A DNA stretch of 64,000 nt from Pandoraea faecigallinarum (GCF_001029105.3 NZ_CP011807.3:620001-684000), one strand, 5' to 3'; counted from the stretch's first letter, positions 27,482 to 36,764 are shown. The notes: generated from the letters alone by a model not told the origin. Translations and numbers: made by a program.

Positions 27482-28936
27482 ATGAAGCATTTCCAGAACT
27501 TCATCAATGGTGAGTGGGTATCGAGCGCCCGCACCTTCGAGAATCGCAACCCGGTCGACAACAGTCTTATCGGTCACGTGCATGAGGCCGGGCGCGCCGA
27601 AGTCGGCGCCGCCGTGCAAGCCGCGCGCGCCGCGCTCCACGGCCCATGGGGCAAGATGACGGTCGCGCAGCGCGTGGAACTGCTGCACGCGGTGGCCGAT
27701 GGCATCAACCGCCGCTTCGACGATTTTCTGGCCGCCGAAATCGCGGACACGGGCAAGCCGTACAGCCTCGCGAGCCATCTCGACATCCCGCGCGGTGCCG
27801 CGAACTTCAAGGTGTTCGCCGACATGATCAAGAATGTGCCGACGGAGTCGTTTGCCATGACGACGCCCGACGGCGGCAACGCGCTGAACTACGGTGTGCG
27901 CACGCCGCGCGGTGTGATCGCCGTCGTCTGCCCGTGGAACCTGCCGCTGTTGCTGATGACGTGGAAGGTCGGCCCTGCGCTGGCGTTCGGCAACACCGTC
28001 GTCGTCAAGCCGTCGGAAGAAACGCCGGCGACGGCCACGCTACTCGGGGAAGTGATGAACGAAGTCGGCGTGCCGGCCGGGGTGTACAACGTTGTGCATG
28101 GCTTCGGTCCCGACTCGGCGGGTGCGTTCCTCACGGAACACCCGGGTGTGAATGGCATCACCTTCACCGGCGAGACGCGCACGGGCGAAGCCATCATGAA
28201 GGCGGCGGCCCACGGCGTGCGTCCCGTGTCGTTCGAGCTGGGCGGCAAGAACCCGGGCATCGTGTTTGCCGATGCGGACTTCGACAAGGCCGTTGCCGGC
28301 ATTACGCGCTCGGCGTTCGATAACAGCGGTCAGGTGTGCCTCGGCACGGAACGCGTGTACGTGCAACGCCCGATCTTCGAGCGCTTCGTCGCGGCGCTCA
28401 AGGCACGTGCCGAAGCGCTGAAAATCGGCGATCCGTATGCCGAGGGGACGAACTTCGGTCCGCTCGTCTCGCAAGTCCATCGCGAGAAGGTGTTGTCGTA
28501 CTACGAGAAGGCGCGCGAGGAAGGCGCGACAGTCGTGACCGGTGGCGGCGTGCCGGACATGCCGGCATCGATGAAGGAAGGCGCGTGGGTACAGCCGACG
28601 ATCTGGACGGGACTACCGGAGACGGCATCGGTCATCCGCGAAGAGATCTTCGGCCCGTGCTGCCACATCGCCCCATTCGACACGGAAGAGGAAGCGATCG
28701 CAATGGCGAACGCCACACCTTACGGTCTGGCGGCCACAGTCTGGACCCAGGACGTGAGCCGGGCGCATCGCATGGGCGCGGCACTGGAAGTGGGCGTGTG
28801 CTGGATCAATGCCTGGTTTCTGCGCGATCTGCGTACCGCGTTCGGCGGCGCGAAGCAGTCGGGCATCGGCCGTGAAGGCGGTGTGCATTCGCTGGAGTTC
28901 TACACCGAGTTGCGCAACGTTTGCCTGAAGCTGTAA
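27482..28936 (+). CDS. 2-hydroxymuconic semialdehyde-type dehydrogenase
   Basis: 484 residues. An NAD+-dependent aldehyde dehydrogenase with substrate-binding block CPWNLPLLLMTWKVGPAL, catalytic Glu in FELGGKNPG and catalytic Cys in NSGQVCLGTERV. The C-terminal WINAWFLRDLRTAFGGAKQSGIGREGG is typical of the DmpC/XylG and 2-aminomuconate semialdehyde dehydrogenase branch, which oxidises ring-cleavage products to dicarboxylates. No meta-cleavage dioxygenase or 4-oxalocrotonate gene is next to it, so the true substrate may be another semialdehyde. It is controlled from the divergent GntR region. Confidence 0.82.
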   Translation: MKHFQNFINGEWVSSARTFENRNPVDNSLIGHVHEAGRAEVGAAVQAARAALHGPWGKMTVAQRVELLHAVADGINRRFDDFLAAEIADTGKPYSLASHLDIPRGAANFKVFADMIKNVPTESFAMTTPDGGNALNYGVRTPRGVIAVVCPWNLPLLLMTWKVGPALAFGNTVVVKPSEETPATATLLGEVMNEVGVPAGVYNVVHGFGPDSAGAFLTEHPGVNGITFTGETRTGEAIMKAAAHGVRPVSFELGGKNPGIVFADADFDKAVAGITRSAFDNSGQVCLGTERVYVQRPIFERFVAALKARAEALKIGDPYAEGTNFGPLVSQVHREKVLSYYEKAREEGATVVTGGGVPDMPASMKEGAWVQPTIWTGLPETASVIREEIFGPCCHIAPFDTEEEAIAMANATPYGLAATVWTQDVSRAHRMGAALEVGVCWINAWFLRDLRTAFGGAKQSGIGREGGVHSLEFYTELRNVCLKL

Positions 28937-28957
28937 GCATCCAGCCAATAACAGGGT

Positions 28958-28991
28958 CTCGCCAGCCGTCGCTTTCGGGACGCTTGGCGAG
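28958..28991. terminator. possible bidirectional terminator hairpin
   Basis: CTCGCCA (28958-28964) pairs with TGGCGAG (28985-28991), with CGTC/GACG pairing inside. It lies between the convergent dehydrogenase and aminotransferase genes. There is no clear T-run, so it may work as an RNA end-protecting hairpin rather than a classical terminator. Confidence 0.35.
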
Positions 28992-29031
28992 GTCTTCGCC
29001 GTTGATGCGGTGCGTTTGCCTCGCTTGCGTA

Positions 29032-30228
29032 TCACCTACCTGTCGCTTCCATCGCCCGCGCCAGACGCGCCACGCCTTCCTCGATCGCCGTCACGGCCGG
29101 CGCTGCAAACGACAGACGCAGCGACGCCTCGTCCGCCTGCTCGGCAAAGAACGCCGTTCCCGGCACGAACAGCACTTTCTCGGCAATCGCGTTGGGCAAC
29201 AACTCGCTGGTTTTCACGGCAGCCAGCTGCGCCCATACGAACATGCCGCCTTGCGGCGCGTGGAACCGGATCGCGTCGCCTAGCCTGTCGCCGAGCGCAG
29301 CGCACATCGCTTCGCATTTGAGACGGTAGGCCTCGGTAATCTTCGGCAGGTGGCGTGTCAGCGACCCCTCGGCAAGATACTCGGCGGCGACGGCCTGCGT
29401 CCACGGCACACTGCACAGATCCACGGTCTGCTTGGCGACGACACAACGCCGTGCGATCTCCGGTGGCGCCACCGTCCAGCCCACACGCAACCCCGGCGCG
29501 ACGATCTTCGACAGGCTGGAGAAGTGCACCACCCAATGGCGCGACCCGGGGACTTCCTCTGTCAGGCCGAGCATTGACGGCACCGGGTCTCCCGCAAAGC
29601 GCAGGTCGCCGTACGGATCGTCCTCGACGATCACAAAGCGGTATTCGACGGCCAGCTTCAGCAGTGCGATACGGCGCTCGCGCGACAGCGTCGCGCCCGT
29701 CGGGTTGGCGAACGTCGGCACCGTGTACAGCAGCTTCGGCACTGCAATCTTGCCCTCGCGCAGCAACCCACCCAGATGATCGACGTCCAGACCGTTCGCA
29801 TCGACAGGCACCGTGACGATCTTCGCCTGTTGCAGACGCAGCGCCTGCAACGTCGCGGGATAGGCGGGCTGTTCGGTGACGACCACGTCGCCCGGCGCGA
29901 CCATCACGCGCAGCAGCAGATCGAGGCCTTGTTGCGAACCCGTCGTCACCAGCAGTTCATCGGATGCGCACGGCGAACCGCGTTGCGCCATGAGGGCGAT
30001 GAGCTGTGCCTTGAGTTCGGCAAGACCGTCGGTGGGGCCGTATTGCAGGCAGCGCGTGGGCAATGAGTAGGCGCGCGCCTGTGCGGCGGCCAGACCGTCG
30101 ACGTCGAACAGGTCGCTCGCCGGATAACCGCCCGCGAACGAAATCATGCCCGGCTCGGACAGGTATTTGAACAGTTCGCGAATCGGCGAGCCTGCCGGAT
30201 TGGCGAAGGGGGAAGTGAATGCGTACAT
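29032..30228 (-). CDS. PLP aminotransferase, 2-aminoadipate (LysN/MocR-like) type
   Basis: 398 residues from the ATG at 30228, which has GCGAGG upstream; an ATG at 30246 has no such site. A class I/II aminotransferase with VTTGSQQGLDLLLRV, PTFANPTGATLS, EDDPYGDLRF, and the PLP lysine in FSSLSKIVAPGLRVGW. This pattern fits LysN-like enzymes that move nitrogen between 2-aminoadipate, 2-oxoadipate and other oxo acids. It lies downstream of the AmaB-type dehydrogenase and HglS genes on the same strand. In that setting it would make 2-oxoadipate from 2-aminoadipate. Confidence 0.85.
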   Translation of the reverse strand: MYAFTSPFANPAGSPIRELFKYLSEPGMISFAGGYPASDLFDVDGLAAAQARAYSLPTRCLQYGPTDGLAELKAQLIALMAQRGSPCASDELLVTTGSQQGLDLLLRVMVAPGDVVVTEQPAYPATLQALRLQQAKIVTVPVDANGLDVDHLGGLLREGKIAVPKLLYTVPTFANPTGATLSRERRIALLKLAVEYRFVIVEDDPYGDLRFAGDPVPSMLGLTEEVPGSRHWVVHFSSLSKIVAPGLRVGWTVAPPEIARRCVVAKQTVDLCSVPWTQAVAAEYLAEGSLTRHLPKITEAYRLKCEAMCAALGDRLGDAIRFHAPQGGMFVWAQLAAVKTSELLPNAIAEKVLFVPGTAFFAEQADEASLRLSFAAPAVTAIEEGVARLARAMEATGR

Positions 30229-30398
30229 GTGGGCCTCGCCATGCATAGCGTGACGTGAGTGTGCTGCCGGGGAAGCGGTTGCGCCGGGCGCGACGATGCG
30301 TCCGGTACCGGGACAATTTGCGGCGGCGCCGGGTGTCGTTCATCGTCGCGAAGGAAGACGTTGACGACGTTCGGCGCCGCGGCGCAGCTAGCGCGACT

Positions 30399-31898
30399 TC
30401 ACTCGATGGAGAAGTCGATGCCTTGCGCGAGCGGCAGGGCAGAGGAGTAGTTCACGGTGTTGGTCGCACGGCGCATGTAGCCCTTCCACGCGTCGGAGCC
30501 CGACTCGCGGCCGCCGCCGGTTTCCTTTTCGCCACCGAACGCGCCGCCGATTTCCGCACCGCTCGGGCCGATGTTGACGTTCGCGATACCGCAATCGCTG
30601 CCGGCCGACGACGTGAAGCGCTCCGCTTCGCGCAGGTCGTTCGTGAACACGCACGACGACAGGCCGTGCGACGAGGCGTTGTTGGCGTCGATGGCCTGGG
30701 CGAAGTCGCTGTACTTGAGCACGTAGAGAATCGGTGCGAACGTTTCCGTGAGCACGACTTCCGTTTGCGACGGCATTTCGACGATTGCCGGCTTCACGTA
30801 AAAGCCGCCTTCGTTGCCCGCCACGGTGTGACGCTCGCCGCCCGTCACCTTGCCGCCCTCGGCGCGCGCCTGATCGAGGGCGTTCTGCATGCGCCTGAAC
30901 GCGCCTTCGTCGATCAGCGGCCCCATTAGCGTGCCGCGCTCCAGCGGGTTGCCGATAGCGACCTTGCCGTACAACGTCTTCAGACGCTCGACCGTCTTGT
31001 CGTACACGCTCTCGTGTATGAACAGGCGGCGCAGCGTGGTGCAGCGCTGACCGGCGGTGCCCACGGCGGAGAACAGAATGCCGCGCAGGGCAAGTTCCGG
31101 ATTGGCGCTTTCGGTCACGATGCCGGCGTTGTTGCCGCCGAGTTCGAGGATGGAGCGGCCGAAGCGGCGCGCGACTTCCACGCCGACCTTGCGGCCCATT
31201 TCCGTACTGCCCGTGGCGCTCACGATGGCCGAGCGCGGATCGGCGACGAGGGCTTCGCCAACGTCGCGACCGCCGATGACCAGCGCCGTCAGGCCTTGCG
31301 GTGCATCGCCGAATTCCGCGATGACTTCCTCCATCAGCCTGTTGACGGCCAGCGCGGTCAGCGGCGTCTTCTCCGAGGGCTTCCACACGACGGCATTGCC
31401 GCAGACGAGCGCGAGCGCAGCGTTCCACGACCACACGGCGACCGGAAAGTTGAAGGCGGAGATGACGGTGCAAACACCCATCGGATGCCACGTCTCGGCC
31501 ATGCGGTGACCCGGGCGCTCCGAGGCGATCGTCAGACCGTACAACTGACGCGACAGGCCGACGGCGAAATCGCAGATGTCGATCATTTCCTGCACTTCGC
31601 CCAGACCTTCCTGGAGAATCTTGCCGGCTTCGAGCGTGACGAGCGCGCCCAGCGCTTGCTTGCGCTCGCGCAGCTTTTCGCCGAGCAGACGGACGAGTTC
31701 GCCGCGGCGCGGGGCCGGCACATTGCGCCATGCGGTGAAAGCGGTTTGCGCGCGTGCGAGCGCGGCCTGAGCGTCGGCCACCGAAGCGCTGGCTACGCGG
31801 CCGATCAGTTCGCCGTTGATCGGCGAATGCACGGCGATGTCGCCCGTCTCGGCCAGTTTGGCAATGCCCAGTTCGTTGAGGATGGAAGTCGCGTTCAC
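30399..31898 (-). CDS. amaB: 2-aminoadipate 6-semialdehyde dehydrogenase (AmaB type)
   Basis: 499 residues from GTG 31898, with AAAGG seven bases upstream. An ALDH7-family enzyme: the NAD-site region reads VISAFNFPVAVWSWNAAL, the catalytic Glu lies in SILELGGNNAGIV, and the catalytic Cys in GTAGQRCTTLRRL. AmaB/piperidine-6-carboxylate dehydrogenase oxidises 2-aminoadipate semialdehyde to 2-aminoadipate in lysine degradation. It lies 44 bases after the 2-oxoadipate hydroxylase gene and precedes the aminotransferase gene, which supports this role. Confidence 0.88.
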   Translation of the reverse strand: MNATSILNELGIAKLAETGDIAVHSPINGELIGRVASASVADAQAALARAQTAFTAWRNVPAPRRGELVRLLGEKLRERKQALGALVTLEAGKILQEGLGEVQEMIDICDFAVGLSRQLYGLTIASERPGHRMAETWHPMGVCTVISAFNFPVAVWSWNAALALVCGNAVVWKPSEKTPLTALAVNRLMEEVIAEFGDAPQGLTALVIGGRDVGEALVADPRSAIVSATGSTEMGRKVGVEVARRFGRSILELGGNNAGIVTESANPELALRGILFSAVGTAGQRCTTLRRLFIHESVYDKTVERLKTLYGKVAIGNPLERGTLMGPLIDEGAFRRMQNALDQARAEGGKVTGGERHTVAGNEGGFYVKPAIVEMPSQTEVVLTETFAPILYVLKYSDFAQAIDANNASSHGLSSCVFTNDLREAERFTSSAGSDCGIANVNIGPSGAEIGGAFGGEKETGGGRESGSDAWKGYMRRATNTVNYSSALPLAQGIDFSIE

Positions 31899-31942
31899 GT
31901 GAGTACCTTTATGGAATTTGCTGAAAATCTGCGCGTTGGCCG

Positions 31943-32968
31943 TTACCTGGCGTTGGCCGTCATCTTGAAAATGCCTTGTGCGTTGCCTGCGTCGAAGCGC
32001 AGATCGAGCTTCCAGCAGCGCTTGGCGGTGTCGTACTCGCGATGGCGCGTGATGAATTCGTAGAACGAACCCGGCACGTCGCGCGTGACGATCTCGCCGT
32101 TCTTGCCGCGGAATTCGCGACGGACGGTGTCGGCGCGATACGCCGTCTGGAAAACGCGCCCCGAGCGCGAGCGCTCGACTTCGGGCTTCATGGGGCGTCC
32201 CTTGGCCTTCTCGGCCTCCGAGAGGGCGAAGACATCTTCCACGCGGTCCGTTGCATGGTTGAACGCGTTGCCTTCGGTCGAAATCCATGCCATTTCGGCC
32301 GATTCCGCGAGCAGCAGTTCGTAGTCGGCCTCGCTCGGAATGTCATGCTGACGAGCGAACGCGCCCACGATCACCGGCAGCAGTGCCTGCGCACTTTCGA
32401 GCGGCAGCGTCCCGTCGCGTTCCAGTTCCCACAACTGGCCGATGGCGGCCGGCGTCAGCGGGTCCTTCGACGTGCCGACCACGCGCGACACGGCTTGCTG
32501 GAACGTCTCGGAGAAGCGCTCCGGATGCAACTCGCTCACAAAGAACTGCGAGATTTCCTCCGGGCAGTCCTCATGCGCGTAGGCGCGCCCGGTCATGCCG
32601 AGGCGATCGAGCGGGTAACGGCCGTTCGGCCGGAAGCCGAGCGGGCGCAGAATCCGCGTGAAGGCGGCTTCGCCCGGCGGCAGCGCACCGTTGTGCTCCC
32701 AGCGCACGGTGCGCAGTGCTCCATGGTCGAAGTACACGCCGCCCCCGGCGGCAATCGCTTCTTCGGTATAGGTGCGGCCGTTTTGCGAGCGCTCCAGCAA
32801 CCCTTCGAACAGGGCCATGTTCATCGCCTGCGCCAATTCGGCGCGGGTGACGCGGCCGAACTCGAAGTCGGCCAGGATCGACGGGGAATTGAGCGTGGCG
32901 AAAAGCACGCCGGTACGGGCCTTCCCGATCAGGGAAACCAGCAGCGACTCCACATTGGCATTGCGCAT
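31943..32968 (-). CDS. hglS: HglS-type 2-oxoadipate dioxygenase/decarboxylase (DUF1338)
   Basis: 341 residues from the ATG at 32968. The VOC-like DUF1338 iron site is visible: His in YFDHGALRTVRW, His in NAFNHATDRVEDV, and Glu in GSFYEFITRHRE. HglS of Pseudomonas putida turns 2-oxoadipate into D-2-hydroxyglutarate in lysine catabolism; that enzyme is longer, and this one is of the short form common in other bacteria. It is the promoter-proximal gene of the lysine module and faces a LysR regulator. The match to the pathway is strong because the two preceding steps are encoded next to it. Confidence 0.85.
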   Translation of the reverse strand: MRNANVESLLVSLIGKARTGVLFATLNSPSILADFEFGRVTRAELAQAMNMALFEGLLERSQNGRTYTEEAIAAGGGVYFDHGALRTVRWEHNGALPPGEAAFTRILRPLGFRPNGRYPLDRLGMTGRAYAHEDCPEEISQFFVSELHPERFSETFQQAVSRVVGTSKDPLTPAAIGQLWELERDGTLPLESAQALLPVIVGAFARQHDIPSEADYELLLAESAEMAWISTEGNAFNHATDRVEDVFALSEAEKAKGRPMKPEVERSRSGRVFQTAYRADTVRREFRGKNGEIVTRDVPGSFYEFITRHREYDTAKRCWKLDLRFDAGNAQGIFKMTANAR

Positions 32969-33062
32969 CGGTTTGTCTCGCAGGGTGGGCGCCGGTCTTG
33001 CGTGCCGGACGGCGCCGTGGGGTGTCGGGGCATGGCAGGCGCCATATCGCATCCGGCCATCT

Positions 33063-33075
33063 TGCAGTGACTGCA
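33063..33075. promoter_or_regulatory. LysR-type operator candidate
   Basis: TGCAG-TGA-CTGCA is a perfect inverted repeat that also satisfies the T-N11-A rule of LysR sites. It lies between the divergent hglS and lysR starts, 95 bases upstream of hglS and 69 bases upstream of lysR. Confidence 0.55.
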
Positions 33076-33143
33076 TTATTGGAATGGATGCGGTTGGCGT
33101 AAAGCGAGATAAAATTGCCACTTGATGCGTTTTTGGAATCAAC

Positions 33144-34079
33144 ATGCGCAAATTCAAGACGCCGGGCACAGCAGCCCTATTGGCTTTCGAAGCCGCCGCC
33201 CGGCATGAAAGCTTCACCCATGCGGCGCGCGAGCTGTTCCTGACCGAGAGCGCCGTATCGCGGCAGATCGCCACGCTGGAGACGCAACTCGGCGTGCGCC
33301 TGTTCGTGCGCGCCAAGCAACGGGTGGTGCTCACGCGCGCCGGCCGGCTGTACGGCACGCAGGTGCGGCGCACGCTGGAGCAACTGGATCGCGACACGCT
33401 CGCCATCATGGCGCACGGCAGCGGCGGCGGTTATCTGGAGTTGGCGGTGCTGCCGACGTTTGCGTCGGAATGGTTGATTCCGAGAATGAAGGACTTCGAC
33501 GCCCGGCATCCGGACGTGCGGGTGAACATGGGAGTCCACACCGACCTGTTCACCTTTGACGAAACGCACTTCGAAGCGGCGATCCACTTCGGCCAGCCGA
33601 CATGGCCGGGCACGTCGTCGGATTATCTCTTCGGGGAAGAGGTGGTGCCGGTATGCCGGCCGTCGATCCTGAAGGGGCCGGTACGCACGGCCGCTGACTT
33701 GCTTGCGTATCCGTTGCTGCACTCGACCACGCGCCCGAGCGCCTGGACCCAATGGTTTGCCGAGCAGCATATCGAAGACCATCGCGCGTTGCAGGGCGTG
33801 CGCTACGAGCTGCATACGATGCTGATCGCCGGGGCCGCGGCGGGACTGGGCATCGCGCTGGTGCCGAAGTTCTTCGTCGAAGGGCAGTTGGCCACGCTGG
33901 GTCTCACGATTCCGTTCGACGTGAAGAGCGTGGCCGAGTCGGCCTACTACCTCGTCTACCCGACGGAGCTCACGCACGGGCAGCCCCTCAGCGTGTTCCG
34001 CGAGTGGCTGCTCGATCAGGCGAAGGCTTATCGGCCGACCTACCGTCCCGATTACCGCCCCGATCACCGGCCGGTATAG
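33144..34079 (+). CDS. LysR-family regulator of the lysine module
   Basis: 311 residues. The N-terminal helix-turn-helix reads TAALLAFEAAARHESFTHAA and LTESAVSRQIATLETQLG. The ligand-binding domain contains LELAVLPTFASEWLIPRM, typical of GcvA-like members. It is divergent from hglS-amaB and probably controls them in response to a lysine-derived acid. The C-terminus ends in an unusual repeat, YRPTYRPDYRPDHRPV, and its last 16 bases overlap the end of the convergent YitT gene. Confidence 0.88.
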   Translation: MRKFKTPGTAALLAFEAAARHESFTHAARELFLTESAVSRQIATLETQLGVRLFVRAKQRVVLTRAGRLYGTQVRRTLEQLDRDTLAIMAHGSGGGYLELAVLPTFASEWLIPRMKDFDARHPDVRVNMGVHTDLFTFDETHFEAAIHFGQPTWPGTSSDYLFGEEVVPVCRPSILKGPVRTAADLLAYPLLHSTTRPSAWTQWFAEQHIEDHRALQGVRYELHTMLIAGAAAGLGIALVPKFFVEGQLATLGLTIPFDVKSVAESAYYLVYPTELTHGQPLSVFREWLLDQAKAYRPTYRPDYRPDHRPV

Positions 34080-34711
34080 CGTCCCGGCTTGTGCCACGCC
34101 ACGACCATGGCGCTCATGGCGACGGCCGACAGGGCCGACCAGGCGACACGGCCCGACGGCATGACGCTCAGCGATACGAGCAGAATCGTCGCATCGATGC
34201 ACACCTGCGTGATGCCGGCATTGATGCCGCGCTCACGTTGCAGCCACAACGTGACGATGCCCGTACCGCCGACGCCCGCGCCGTGACGCGCCAGGGCCAG
34301 AATGCCCATGCCGCACAATGTCCCGCCCACAAACGCCGCGAACAATGGGTTGACGAAGGCGACGTTGAACGTTTGCGGCATGGTCGCAAGAGCGAAAGTA
34401 ATGCCGAAGCTCGCGATCGTGGACTTGAGCGCGAAGCGCGCTCCCATCGTGAAATACGCGAACAGGAAGAACGGTATGTTCACCAGCGTGAAGATGGTGC
34501 CAACCGGTAGCGGAAAGACGTAAGAGGCGAGCAGTGCGATGCCTGCCACGCCGCCGGTGACCAATCCGGCAGCCTTGAGCAGCACCAGACCGACCACCAC
34601 GAATGCCATGCCGATGACCATCGCATAGATGTCTTCGGGCACGGAGTGCGGAACGCCGATTGTGTCGGTTGCCGCAACGGCACCGGATACGGTGCCCGTG
34701 TCGTGTTTCAT
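34064..34711 (-). CDS. YitT-family membrane protein
   Basis: 215 residues with five to six hydrophobic spans. The motif AAGLVTGGVAGIALL and NIPFFLFAYFTMGARFALKST are typical of the YitT/DUF161 family, as is GGTLCGMGILALARHGAGVGGTGIV. The function of the family is unsettled; a carrier role is suspected. The C-terminal DUF2179 domain found in Gram-positive members is missing, as in many proteobacterial ones. Its end overlaps the convergent LysR gene by 16 bases. Confidence 0.8.
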   Translation of the reverse strand: MKHDTGTVSGAVAATDTIGVPHSVPEDIYAMVIGMAFVVVGLVLLKAAGLVTGGVAGIALLASYVFPLPVGTIFTLVNIPFFLFAYFTMGARFALKSTIASFGITFALATMPQTFNVAFVNPLFAAFVGGTLCGMGILALARHGAGVGGTGIVTLWLQRERGINAGITQVCIDATILLVSLSVMPSGRVAWSALSAVAMSAMVVAWHKPGRYTGR

Positions 34712-34854
34712 GATCTGTAAGTCAGGAACAACAAGACGGCGCGCCCCGACTCTCCTGATGTCGTGACGCGCCGCCGGAGATTTCCCGCGTCGCTGTCTCG
34801 GGCGACGCGCAGCTTCACAGCTTGTTATGTCGATGCAATGACGCCGGCGCGCAA

Positions 34855-35952
34855 TTACGCGACGTGATGCACCCAGCCGAACGGATCGGCGACCTTGCCA
34901 CGTTGAATGCCCGTGAGCTGGTCGCGGATACGCTTGGTGACCGGGCCTTCACCGCCATCGGCGATGTTGAATTCGCCGTTGGCGTGACGCACCTGACCGA
35001 TCGCCGTGACGACCGCTGCGGTACCGCAGGCAAACGTTTCCTTCACGCGCCCGCTCGCGGCGTCGGCTTGCCATTGGGCGAATTCGTACGGCGCTTCGTT
35101 GACCGTGAGGCCTTCGCGACGCGCCAGTTCGATGATCGAGGCGCGGGTGATGCCCGGCAGGATCGTGCCCGAGAGCGGCGGCGTCTGGAGCGAGCCGTCG
35201 TCCATCACGAAGAACACGTTCATGCCGCCCAGCTCTTCGATCCAGCGGTGCTGCGCGGCGTCGAGGAACACGACCTGATCGCAGCCCTTGGCGCTGGCTT
35301 CCGTTTGGGCGATGAGGCTGGCCGCGTAGTTGCCGCCGCATTTGGCCGCGCCCGTGCCGCCCGGCGCGGCGCGCGTGTACTGGTCGGAGACCCACACGGT
35401 GACGGCCGACTTGCCGGCCTTGAAGTACGGCCCGACCGGGCAGGCGATCACGCAGAAAATGTACTCATGGGCGGCACGCACGCCCAGGAAGCTCTCCGAG
35501 GCGAACATGAACGGGCGGATGTAGAGGCTGCTGCCTTCCGAGCCGGGGATCCATGCGCGATCGATGTCGACCAGCTTTTCCACGGCTTCGAGGAACACGG
35601 CTTCCGGCAGGTCGGCCATCGACATGCGTTGAGCCGACTCGCGAAAACGTCGCGCGTTGGCCTGCGGACGGAACAGCGAGATCTTGCCGTCTTCGCCGCG
35701 ATAGGCCTTCATGCCTTCGAAGATTTCCTGCGCGTAGTGCAGCACGGCGCACGCCGGGTCGATCTGGAACGGACGGCGGGCTTCCACCTTCGCATCGTGC
35801 CAGCCCTTGCCTTCGGTCCAGCGGATCGTGACCATGTGATCCGTGAATACGCGGCCGAACACCGGGTTGGCCAGTGCGGCGGTGATCTGGTCGGCGGGGG
35901 TGGGGTTGGCGTGCGGCTCCACGACAAAACGCAATGGGTTATCGGCGCTCAT
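34855..35952 (-). CDS. ilvE: branched-chain amino acid aminotransferase
   Basis: 365 residues, the length of the group II (BCAT) type. Class IV aminotransferase motifs are present: HYAQEIFEGMKAYRGEDG, YIRPFMFASE, and the PLP lysine in AAKCGGNYAAS. The phosphate-binding end region is EELGGMNVFFV and GTILPGITRASI. The enzyme exchanges amino groups among Leu, Ile, Val and 2-oxoglutarate, in the last step of synthesis and the first of breakdown. It is a single gene with a 7-base inverted repeat about 40-60 bases upstream of its start. Confidence 0.95.
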   Translation of the reverse strand: MSADNPLRFVVEPHANPTPADQITAALANPVFGRVFTDHMVTIRWTEGKGWHDAKVEARRPFQIDPACAVLHYAQEIFEGMKAYRGEDGKISLFRPQANARRFRESAQRMSMADLPEAVFLEAVEKLVDIDRAWIPGSEGSSLYIRPFMFASESFLGVRAAHEYIFCVIACPVGPYFKAGKSAVTVWVSDQYTRAAPGGTGAAKCGGNYAASLIAQTEASAKGCDQVVFLDAAQHRWIEELGGMNVFFVMDDGSLQTPPLSGTILPGITRASIIELARREGLTVNEAPYEFAQWQADAASGRVKETFACGTAAVVTAIGQVRHANGEFNIADGGEGPVTKRIRDQLTGIQRGKVADPFGWVHHVA

Positions 35953-36401
35953 GTTTCTTCAGTGTCTCGGCAGAGGTGGCTTGAATCGTCAGTGCCGTTA
36001 ACGTAAACGGCAAGGTGGCGATATTTTCCTCCTTTCGGGGCCTGCCTGTCGACTGAATTCACCGCTTCTCACGTCACGACGACCTTCTTCCGGCAACGGC
36101 GCCGAAAAATATCGAATATTGGGCGATTTTTGCGAGAATTGTGCGCGGTTGACCGAAATTTGCGTTGGCGGCCCGACCGTCATGGACGTGGCCGCGGCAG
36201 GGTAACAGTGTGTAAAAAAACATTTCCGCACACCGGGCGCACGGGACTCGACATTTAATATCGGAAGCGCATGATGTCGGGAGCGCTGCCGGTGGCGGCA
36301 ACGCAAGCGGTATGCCGCCCGTGCCACGGAGTGCCGTTCGGTACTTTCCGGTGCCGGCGCCGGACGTTCCCACCCGATAAGCGCAAAGGGAGAGAAGACG
36401 C
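35953..36401. other. intergenic region between ilvE and a small membrane protein gene
   Basis: About 450 bases without a gene. It holds an AT-rich centre (36100-36150) that may contain promoters for both directions, and an inverted repeat near ilvE that is listed separately. I see no riboswitch fold that I recognise and no leucine-codon leader peptide. Confidence 0.4.
35993..36012. promoter_or_regulatory. inverted repeat in the ilvE upstream region
   Basis: TGCCGTT-AACGTA-AACGGCA has perfect 7-base arms. It lies 41-60 bases upstream of the ilvE start, so it could be an operator or a hairpin in the leader RNA. Confidence 0.45.
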
Positions 36402-36764
36402 ATGAAGTCGACAACGATTCGGATGTTGCGCGCTTACCTGCTCGTGGCTTCGCTGGGAGCCGTCTGTATCGATGCCTGCGTGGTGATCGCCATGCTCGTG
36501 TTCGACGTGCCGGAGCGCATCTTCACCTCGGCCGATTTCCGGATCGCGATGGCCGCCTCATTGCTGCTGTTGACGCTAGCTGCGCGATCGGCGGCCCAGG
36601 CGGCCTTCGAGGCGGCGCTCGCGAGCCGTCACGTCACGCTGGACGGCGAGTGCCGGCGAGGCAGGGTCGCCATGCGCGACGACTGCCCTCACCGGCTGCT
36701 GGTCCTGCTCCATGTCCGTATCCACGGCCAGCAACTGGCGATGAGCGGAGTGAGCGGAGCCTGA
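36402..36764 (+). CDS. small membrane protein of unknown function
   Basis: 120 residues. I do not recognise a family. Two hydrophobic spans are visible, near residues 10-30 (AYLLVASLGAVCIDACVVIAM) and 48-62 (AAMAASLLLLTLA region), followed by a basic, cytoplasmic-looking tail. A good ribosome-binding site (GGGAGAG) lies 9 bases before the ATG, which supports real expression. It is bounded by ilvE on the left and a convergent glutathione transferase on the right, with no operon partner. Confidence 0.55.
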   Translation: MKSTTIRMLRAYLLVASLGAVCIDACVVIAMLVFDVPERIFTSADFRIAMAASLLLLTLAARSAAQAAFEAALASRHVTLDGECRRGRVAMRDDCPHRLLVLLHVRIHGQQLAMSGVSGA

